NCBI GenBank assembly: GCA_028564925.1
Contig: CM053033.1
Coordinates: 208,940,642-209,004,641 of the forward strand
Direction: 5' to 3'
DNA length: 64,000 nt
Source of the DNA: Lithobates sylvaticus
Taxonomy: Eukaryota > Chordata > Amphibia > Anura > Ranidae
In this document: piece after piece, positions 56,254 through 64,000 of the stretch
Layout: each line of letters starts with the position of its first letter
Position numbering within the stretch: the stretch's first letter is position 1
Program-made: the position numbers and the translations under genes
Notes under the pieces: generated by a model
The model's database searches: none
What the model was told of the DNA's origin: nothing
What the model saw: the letters and a program-made list of their open reading frames with translations, nothing else

Positions 56254-56700
56254 TTAAAAGAAAAGGTTTTAAGCACGGTACCACCAATATGTTCCTGAAG
56301 AGGAGGGATTAACTGCACTTGGAAGGCTCACAGTTCCACGGACAAGAGATTATGCAGGGATGGACACTCAGGCTACAATGAGGTGAGGTGACAAGAGACC
56401 TCCGCCTGTAGTACTGGGTGTGGAGATGGGGGAGCGAAGAAAACTTCTGCCGGCCACAGCGGTGTCCAGAGTTGGCCTCTATGGTCCCTGAGCAGACTGC
56501 TGACTGGGATGATATCCGTCAGTGCAGGGCAGTGGAGCCGAGACGGAGGAGACGGGGATGCCGGACATGGCTGAGCATGCGCAGAGACGTATATGTGAGG
56601 TCAGCGCTCTTCCGGGTGCAGAGACCAAATCACCGGAGATGGACCGCAGACTGAGGGGTTGCCGTAACTGACATGTTTTGCGTGCCTGCGCTTTGTCAAA

Positions 56701-57644
56701 GCTTTGGGAAAATGTTCTTACAATTGGTGTATTCTTTGGCTGAGTTCTGCCTTTGTTAACCATGGGCACTGGCTTGTGCAGACCTGAATACATTTAGAGC
56801 CATACTAAACAGGCTTTGATGGGCAAATGTAGCACACTATTGGCATCAAATGTTTCTGAGATTATTCAGAATTTATTGTCAATGACCTGCACGTGACTTG
56901 CATTTGACCTACTTCAGCTGCTTTTGCAATATTGTAGATTAGTGTTTCTTAAATTATGGGTCAGGGCTCAGGGCCCAAGTTAGCAATAGGTTGAAATGTC
57001 TACAACTAACCACAAATACTATGAAGATCTTTTTTTTTTTGGCTATATTAAAGCTTGTAGAAATGGAGAAGAATGGCCTAAATGAGTTTCATGTAGAGAA
57101 GTTCTTAGTATTGAGCCTAACAATATATAAATGATTTTAACAACATACTTACTCAATGAAAATAAGCCCAATTAATCTTTAAATGCAAACTTTGAGGTTT
57201 CAAAAAACAAACATACATACTCACCTCTATGCTGCAGCTATCCCACGTCAGCTCTAAGACCGAGAACTCAGTGATCACATGACCACTGATCACTTATTTT
57301 TTGGTCTGCTTGGAGCAGAGAGCAAGCTCCAGCTCTTAGCTATTTGAGAGGAGGAACCAGCAGTAAATAAAGCAACTGGGTGAATCCCGACAAAATCACC
57401 GGTATTTTTCCAAAGTTTCGAGAGGCTGTATGTACCATGTCAGCTGATAGTGGGCTTTAGCCCTCTGTCAGCTGATTTCTGATCACAGGAAAGCAAAAGT
57501 AAGTGCACTTCTGTGACCCCCCAAGAAAAGTATGAGCAAAAAATCTTTGGCTATACTTGTCTTTTAATGGTAAAGCAGCAAGCTTCAAAAAACATTTTTT
57601 TCTGTGGAAGGGCAGCTTGTAAAACAGTAGCTGTGTGTAGCTAG
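56701..57644. other. Unassigned stretch
   Basis: GTGTTTCTTAAATTATGGGTCAGG at 56943 may be a faint Charlie-like hAT end. Nothing else recognised. Confidence 0.3.
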
Positions 57645-58680
57645 TGTAGCGCCCTATAGTGTGCTAGATTATATGTAGAGTTAGTTGCTAGTGTAGGAAA
57701 ATTTGGCTTGGCTGAGAGCCAGGCCTGGGTTGAATCTGGGTTTAAGGCTGAGTGACTCAGGGAGGCTGGATGACTCAACAAGCAGCATCTCTGGTGACTC
57801 CTCCTGCTTTCTGGAACCTTGGGGAAGCTTCCAGAAGTAGAGGGTGGAGTCTAGGGGTAGCCGCTTGGAGTATTCATGAGGGCTCCAGCCAATCCCCAGC
57901 AAAATGGGCTGGCAGGAGGCAGACCACCTCATAAGTACTCATGGGACCTGCTAGCAGGGGCAGTCGGTGGAAGATGGAAATGGAGTGCAGAGGAAGCTGT
58001 CAGTTGCCTTTGAGGGAGCCTTTGAGGGTGACTTTAGGCCTGTGGCTCGGGTGCTGGAGAAACCCTCTACAACACATAGAGGAATTCTTCCTGGAGGTAC
58101 AGGAGCAAGGGAGAAGACAGCAGGAGAAGGTCAGCACATCCAGGAGATCTCTTGAGAAGTCAGCCGAGTAGGCTGGTGAGTTTGCAGTCTGGGAACACTG
58201 AGGGAAGAGTGTCAGTCTGGGAGGACTGTGCTAAAGAAGTTAGCCAGGAGGGAGGGAGTGAAAGAGGGAGCTGCAGCCAGGTGGGCTGGCAGTGCCTGAA
58301 GAGGTGGTGCTAGGATCAGTAGCCACAGGGATGTATGCTGGACACTGACTTTTTGCTACACATCAAGGGGCCTTGGGTTCCTGCCTGTAATGGGCTGATA
58401 CTCTGATATTCTTAAATTAATCTCAGTCAGATTAGTGTGCCAGTTGGAGTTCAAGGTGCCTGAGTTACTTCACCCCTACCCTCTGTTCCCACATGAGACT
58501 GTATCTGTTGGATGTTATCCCCTGCAAATAAAAACCTTTATAAAGGACTTTTATGGTGTCAGTGTGCAAAGTCGTTGGGTACTAACTCTGGGAACCCCTA
58601 GACCTGAAGGACAAGCCAAGCGGAGGTAACCGGTAAGCCCAAAAGTCAAGGCCACCCCATCGAGGGTTATGGCCGCTACA
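57645..58680 (+). mobile_element. LTR-like fossil (solo)
   Basis: It starts TGTAGCGCCC and ends GGCCGCTACA, giving TG..CA ends with a short inverted match. An AATAAAA signal at 58526 is followed by CTTTATAAAGG. About 1.04 kb, with no internal coding part. The flanking bases do not form an obvious short duplication. Likely a gypsy- or retrovirus-type solo terminal repeat, broken and old. Confidence 0.5.
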
Positions 58681-59635
58681 CAGAGTTGCAATATTTGTGT
58701 TTTTTGTATTATATGGTAATTACATTTTGGTAAAAAGAACCCCTGCAATAGACTTGTATGGGGGAAAAGCAGTTCTAATGCAAACAAATGTCTGTTGACC
58801 CTATTGAAATGAACATAATGGTAAATATGTAGGCACTGAATCATTCAATGTGAATGTACCTGGATATAAACATGAAATATGTCCCAAAGTCTGAAAGGTA
58901 TCAACTAATGAAGCACCCCAATAAATACTATTCCTGACACTCCAGCAAGCATTGTTTGTGCTAATTTAGCAAAGTTAAATTTATCAGTCTCTTCAATGTT
59001 TTTCAGTAATGAATGCACCACATTAGTGACATACAGTATCTGTTTCTGTAGTAGACCATATATCAATTATGATGGTTATCCGAGGCTAAAATCCATCCAG
59101 CTAATGTGACTTCTGATATCACAAATCCAAACACCTGTAGAGGTTATATAGCAGTCTAGAATGCTGCAATCAATAGACACTGTTATCACACACTCACACA
59201 CCAGGAACAACTGTCACCCAAGTACTGGATTCAAGCATACAGTAATTAGTGACTGCTTGTTATCTCAGCTCCACACACACTGGTGGTGATGGTCAATCTA
59301 AGATCATGTTGACACATCAGTACCCATTGTGGATTCTTGTGGCAAGCACTGGTGGTCATTGATGTCTTCCATTTGCACAGGCAAAGTAGATTTCCTTACA
59401 CTTATCTAAGCTATGGTTAAAGTCAAAGCACTTAAGATCTAGATCATACATTACGTATATAAAAATGTTCAAAGATTAGATTTGCTTAACCGTCTACAGC
59501 AGCAAACCCTTTGATAGAAGCAAACTCTTTTGAAACTGTAGGATCATATTTGATCACTGTTGAAAGGCTAATTTCCTTTGCTCTTTAAGTCAACCCTCTT
59601 CCCTTATAGCTAACATACCTTAACTGTTTGAGCCC
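58681..59635. other. Unassigned stretch
   Basis: No gene, RNA or transposon end recognised. Confidence 0.3.
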
Positions 59636-59880
59636 CCGTTCACACCGAATCCGACTTTGAAATTGCGCGACTTCGCTTGAAATTGCACAATTTCAACGCG
59701 GCAGGTCAGTGCGACTTCAGGTCTGGCTTGGCTGATACCTGTGTGACTTCATGAACAGATATCTATGCAAGTCACACCTAAAATCGCAAAAAATTAAGCA
59801 GGGATCTTTTTTTTCAAATCGGTGCGGCACCACAAAGTCGGTGTCACACCAATTTGAACAGTTCCATTGTTAAAAAGTGT
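59636..59880. mobile_element. Miniature element of the GTTCACACCGA family
   Basis: CCCCGTTCACACCGAATCCG followed by ACTTTGAAATTGCGCGAC on the left. GGTGTCACACCAATTTGAAC on the right. TTGAAATTGC blocks repeat inside. Related to 25760-25945. No target duplication identified. Confidence 0.5.
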
Positions 59881-59969
59881 CCCTCGCGCTACTGAGAGTA
59901 ATAAGTAAATGTGTCTAATGTCAAAAATATAGTGATAATATCAATAAAAATGCTGCAAAACCTATTATG

Positions 59970-60075
59970 TCCCTTACACATGACTGGACTTTCCAGCAGA
60001 CTAGGTCTGACGGACTTCCCGACGGACTTTCGGCGCAGTTCCGATGGACTTTCCAAATGAACGGACTTCACTAAA
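59970..60075. mobile_element. PIF/Harbinger-like subfamily B fragment
   Basis: CACATGACTGGACTTTCCAG followed by CAGACTAGGTCTGACGG and ACGGACTTTCGG matches 26525-26939. Both ends are incomplete. Confidence 0.65.
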
Positions 60076-60679
60076 GTCCGTTCATTTTGCTTTCATCGGC
60101 GAGATTGACACCTTGCGAGCCCTGTCGCCTGGTATGGATTTTAAGGGGAACCCCCTATGCCGAAAAAATGGTGTGGGGTTCCCCCCAAAGTCCATACCAG
60201 ACCCTTATCCGAGCATGCAGCCCATCCGATCAGGAAAGGATGAACAAGCCGTACCAGGCCGCATGCCCTCAACATGGGGGGTGGGTGCTTTGGGGAAGGG
60301 CGCCCCCCACCCCAAAGCACCTTGTCCTCATATTGATGAGGACAAGGGGCTCTTCCCGACAACTCTGGCTATTGGTTGTTGGGGTCTGTGGATGGGGGGA
60401 TTATCGCAGGGCGCCCCCCTTCCCCAAAGCACCCACCCCCCCATGTTGAGGGCATGCGGCCTGGTAAGGTTCAGGAGGGGGGCTCTCGCTCGTCCCCACC
60501 TTCTTTGCTGACCGGCCGGGCTGCATGCTCAGATAAGGGTCTGGTATGGACTTTGGGGGGACCCCACACCGTTTTTTTGGCATAGGGGTTTCCCCTTAAA
60601 ATCCATACCAGACCTAAGGGACATGTCACCTATCTCTTGTGCTCGCTGCAATAGGAAAATAATAAACACTGATTAGGTG

Positions 60680-60930
60680 GCACTGATGGGTGGCATTAAT
60701 GGTTGGCACTGATGGGGGGCACTGATCACTGATGGGTGGCACTGATGGGCACTGGTAGGTGACACTGATAGGCAGGACTTATCTGTGGCACTGATTATGA
60801 GACACTGATGGGCATTGATTAGCAGCACTGGTGGGCATTGATGGATGGCACTGTGTTCACTGGTAGGTGGCACTGTGGGTACTGATAGGTGGCACTGGTA
60901 GGTGACACAGTGGGCACTGTCAGCTGACAC
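60680..60930. repeat. GGCACTGATGGGT-type minisatellite
   Basis: About 15 irregular units of 10-16 bases built on GGCACTGATGG, GGCACTGGTAGGTG and variants. Confidence 0.85.
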
Positions 60931-61189
60931 TGGTGGCACAGAAAATGCAGCTGTGGCTTTCTGTGTGAGGGACCGATGTCCCTTTGACAGAAGCCGGTGA
61001 TGGAGGGCACCTGGTGACCCCGCCCCCTCTGACGCACAGGGACGTCATGGGGAATTCCATGATGGTTTTCCCCATGACGTCAGAGGGGGGCGGGTCACCA
61101 GGTGCCCTCCGTTTTAAAAGACCTGTCAGATGGAGCGGAGCCTCACACAGCGGGAGCCTCCCATTGCGCGGAGCGGCCCAAGAAGACAC

Positions 61190-61350
61190 CGACACCGACG
61201 CCGACGCCGACGGAAGAAGATGCCGGACGAGAAGGACGAGAAGACCAGCGCAAGAAGAAGCGGATCGGAGGAAGAAGAAAATGGAAGAAGAAGATGGAAG
61301 AAGATGAAGGAAGGAGAAGATGAAGAATCCGAAGGATGAAGAAAGAAGAA
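61190..61350. repeat. GACACC/GACGCC and GAAGAA-rich tract
   Basis: Short (GACRCC)n at 61190-61212, then a GAAGAAGA purine tract to 61350 followed by TTTAATAAAGGAATTG. It yields charged low-complexity frames only. Confidence 0.8.
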
Positions 61351-62508
61351 AGAAGATTTTAATAAAGGAATTGTCAAAGACTGTCTCCTGTCATTTTTAC
61401 CATTTTTGCCACTTTTTTGGTGAAATGGTAGGGGTACTTTTGTACCCCCTTACCATTTCACACAGGGGGGGGGCCGGGATCTGGGGGTCCCCTTGTTAAA
61501 GGGGGCTTCCAGATTCCGATAAGCCCCCCGCCCGCAGACCCCCACAACCACCGGCCAGGGTTGTGGGGAAGAGGCCCTTGTCCTAATCAACATGGGGACA
61601 AGGTGCTTTAGGGGTCTTAGACCCCCAAAGCATCCTCCCAATGTTGAGGGCATGTGGCCTGGTACGGTTCAGGCGAGAGGGGGGGCCGCTCTCGTCCCCC
61701 CCTCTTTTCCTGCGGCCTGCCAGGTTGCGTGCTCGGATAAGGGTCTGGTATGGATTTTGAGGGGGACCCCACGCCATTTTTTTTGGCTAGGGTTCCCCTT
61801 AAAATCCATACCAGACCTCAAGGGTCTGGTATGGATTTTGAGGGGGACCCTACGCCATTTTTTTTTTTTTTTTTTTTTTTTGGCTGGGATCCCCCTTAAT
61901 ATCCATCCCAGACCTGAAGGGCCTGGTTATTGAATTTGGGGGGACCCCTACGCTTTTTTTTTTCATTTTTTTTTTTTTTTTTTATCAATGACTTTTTTTT
62001 ATGAATGAGTTTCAATGAATCACTGTTCTCTGTGTTACGGGAGCCGTGAATTAACATTAGCCGCGAGTGATTTTAAATAGCTTTTTTACTTTCAAAAATG
62101 ACACTTTGCGCAGAGACAGTTCTAAACACAGGAAACATGCGCCCCTTTACAGGCATACTATAGACACCCCCCCCCAGGTACGAAATTTAAAGGAATATTA
62201 CACTTTTATTGTTTCAATTTAAGCATTATTAAAATCACTGCTCCTGAAAAAACGGCCGTTTTTAAAAAAAAAATTTGCATTGATACATGTCCCCTGGGGC
62301 AGGACCCAGGTCCCCAAACACTTTTTATGACATTAACATGCATATTAGCCTTTAAAATGAGCACTTTTAATTTCGAACGTTCGCATCCATTATAACTAAT
62401 AGGGTTCTAAAGCTCGCACGGACTTTAGGTCCGTTCGCGGGTTCTGGTGCGAGCCGAACCGGGGGGTGTTCGGCTCATCCCTATCTGCACTATAGGTGCA
62501 CTTGGAAG

Positions 62509-63450
62509 CAGGGATGTAAGTAACTCAGTTAAAATAAACGGAGTTACTTAACGCAGTTACTTTAGAGGGTAACGAGTAATCTAACTGATTACTCTTTCCC
62601 TCATGGTAACGCAGTTGCCATTACTTGGGCGGCGTTACCGCAATTACATTTACCATCCAGGAGGCCCGCAGTGGCCTCGCTGCCTGGCCGTTCGTTCCGC
62701 TGCAGGGAGGGGGGCTTTCGCCCGCTGAGCTGAGAAGAGGCTGAGACTCAGAGAGACTGTCTGGATCGCCCCATCCCACCCGCCTATCCAGAGAGAGAAA
62801 ATGTAGGGAGGCGGGGCGGACACTGAAAAATGAAGTCAGCTGACCAGCTGACACCAATCGAGTGAAGGGGAGGGTCTCTCTCCCCATGAGGAAAGGCATC
62901 CCTGGAGGCATTCAAGTAAGTGACTGTCTGACGATTTGAATTGCAGTGCAATCGATCCATCCCAAGTCCTCCACCACCTCTGCTTCTTACTGATCCCATC
63001 CCTACCCACCCACCATCATTTCTACAACAGAGGTGATGGGGGGATATGGTAGGGATGAGATCAGTGGTGGTGGGGGGGTGGGGGATGGGATCAGTAAGAG
63101 GCAGAGGTGGTGGTGGGAGAGGATGGCACCACCACCACTGCCACCCCCCCTCAAGTACCACTGCTGTCTGCCACCCCCCCAAGTACACCACCGCTGCCAC
63201 CCCTCAAATACCACCGCTGCCACACCTCAGGTACCACCGCTGCCACCCCTCAAGTACCACCGCTGCCACCCCTCAAGTACCACCTCTGTCACCCCCTCAA
63301 GTACCCCCGCTGCCACCCCTGTCACAGTTACTTTCCTGAGTAACTAATTACTTTTCCATGTAGTAACCGAGTTACTAACGCAATTACTTTTTGGGAGAAG
63401 TAATTTGTAACTTAACTAATTACTTTTTTAAAGTAAGATGACCAACACTG
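62509..63450. mobile_element. hAT non-autonomous element, complete, 8-bp TSD
   Basis: The ends are CAGGGATGTAAGTAACTCAG and GTAAGATGACCAACACTG. The flanks CTTGGAAG (62501-62508) and CTTAGAAG (63451-63458) differ by one base. The inner ends carry AGTTACT/AGTAACT repeats. The middle has a GC-rich segment and the 23-bp array 63120-63322. No transposase is seen. Confidence 0.85.
63120..63322. repeat. About 23-bp tandem repeat (ACCGCTGCCACCCCTCAAGT)
   Basis: Eight or nine units with small variants, all C-rich on the + strand. Open frames in three phases across it are repeat translation. Confidence 0.85.
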
Positions 63451-63592
63451 CTTAGAAGTGCAGTCGCTGTAAACCCGCGTGGGACATGCAAGGAAAATAA
63501 AAGACAGCATTTTTGCTTACACGTGATTGTATGCTAGAAATCCAAGTGCACTTGCAATGCACAGTGAATTTTCCTTAGTAAATCTACCCCAC

Positions 63593-64000
63593 GGTCCCTT
63601 CTAGCCGACTAGAAGGAATGAATAACATTTAATACAAAAAGCATGACACACTAGTAATAGAAAATCTCATGGTCACGTGGTTGTACTTAAATACCATAAT
63701 TATGAATAGTTACAATTATAAAGTGATTAATAACTGCATTGGGAATAGAGAAAAACACAGATAAAAAATGGATGGATTCCTTTCCTATATAAACAGTTAA
63801 AAAAAAACAGTATGTACATAATGATAGCTAATTAAGCCAAGGCTGACATAAATCTGTAGAATATGTTACAGAATTAGCAGATCTACAAAGTAGAATATTT
63901 ACAAAGATCTACAAAGTAGAATGAGGTTTTGATACCCAGTCTGAGTCCACTAAGCTCCCTAAAGAGGTCATTCTGATTAAAGCCAGGGGTCCCCTCAGGC
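63593..64000. other. Unassigned AT-rich stretch
   Basis: Short direct repeat AGATCTACAAAGTAGAAT at 63880 and 63906. No gene recognised before the window ends. Confidence 0.35.

Larger units (their letters stand above)
54960..56700. repeat. Degraded dispersed repeat hosting two TTAA elements
   Basis: Sequence outside the inserts includes AGCACTTTATTGCACATACG followed by TTTGGAGCTCAAC at 55229 and CATGTTTTGCGTGCCTGCGC at 56671. Both are variants of the GACGCGTTTC-type motif. The edges are uncertain. Confidence 0.45.
60125..62482. mobile_element. Large GAGCCGAACAC-family palindromic composite, right terminus present
   Basis: The right terminus CGGCTCATCCCT ends at 62482. There are three nested symmetries. 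First, 60132-60612 is an inverted repeat flanked by CTGGTATGGATTTTAAGGGG and its inverse. Second, the axis near 61056 lies inside CATGGGGAATTCCATGATGG, with CACCTGGTGACC and GGTCACCAGGTG on either side. Third, 61440-61950 holds opposed copies of TCCATACCAGACC. The end block 62100-62482 matches 6930-7292 and the inverse of 37798-38200. It has no transposase. Confidence 0.65.
62484..63592. mobile_element. Miniature element related to 1209-1461, split by a hAT element
   Basis: Left piece CTGCACTATAGGTGCACTTGG and right piece GTGCAGTCGCTGTAAACC..GGGACATGCAAGGAAAATAA..TTAGTAAATCTACCCC match the 1209-1461 family. The hAT element 62509-63450 interrupts it at CTTGGAAG. Confidence 0.65.

Noticed and set aside
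57640-58685. Short target duplication around the LTR-like fossil
   Set aside because: Bases flanking the TG and CA ends (GCTAG and CAGAG) do not match.
60984-61339. Charged Asp/Arg/Lys/Glu-rich open frames
   Set aside because: They come from GACRCC and GAAGAA repeats inside the palindromic composite.
63033-63347. Overlapping proline/threonine-rich frames on both strands
   Set aside because: They come from the 23-bp C-rich tandem array inside a hAT element.

Overview
This window looks like nuclear DNA from an anuran amphibian, most likely a true frog (Ranidae). That assignment is inference. It rests on repeat families I associate with ranid genomes (TTAA-flanked miniature elements, elements ending TGCCGCGTACACACG, a palindromic family ending GGGATGAGCCGAACAC), on CR1 and L2 LINE tails, and on Tc1-like elements. 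I recognise no host protein-coding exon, tRNA, rRNA or CRISPR array. All long open frames examined are translations of low-complexity or repeat DNA, so the window is best read as intergenic or intronic sequence built from nested transposable elements.

Layout. 1-545 is the end of a hAT-like element. 776-4072 is a tip-to-tip palindrome broken by three later insertions. 4073-5821 is mostly unassigned. 5822-7292 is a palindromic element. 7293-10650 is mostly unassigned, with a fold-back and a degenerate minisatellite at 7995-8995. 10655-13345 is a 2.7-kb polypyrimidine domain with a three-copy higher-order repeat, and 14130-15345 is a polypurine domain on the same strand. 15486-19383 holds a TTAA-type fragment, a rearranged Tc1 remnant, and a TA-flanked element interrupted by a TTAA element. 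20358-24432 alternates PIF/Harbinger-like miniature elements, two hAT miniature elements and another fold-back. 24650-25750 is an LTR-like fossil. 27479-29007 is a nearly whole Tc1-like transposon. 30265-33750 contains TA, TTAA and hAT elements, some nested. 35600-36144 is an L2-like LINE end. 40592-41708 contains two hAT elements with 8-bp target duplications. 43236-44740 is a CR1 end. 44803-51694 is a 3.4-kb tandem duplication. 52985-53870 is a second CR1 end. 54466-56253 carries three TTAA elements. 57645-58680 is an LTR-like fossil. 60125-62482 is a large palindromic composite, and 62509-63450 is a complete non-autonomous hAT element.

Nothing here acts as an operon or pathway. The value of the window is its insertion record. 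Several elements sit in one arm of a palindrome, or one copy of an internal duplication, while the partner arm or copy keeps the empty site. Target-site duplications can therefore be read within the same molecule: TTAA for piggyBac-type, TAA/TTA for PIF/Harbinger-like, 8 bp for hAT and about 9 bp for the palindromic family. Superfamily names are inferred from termini and duplications, because most elements are non-autonomous. Identity percentages were judged by eye.
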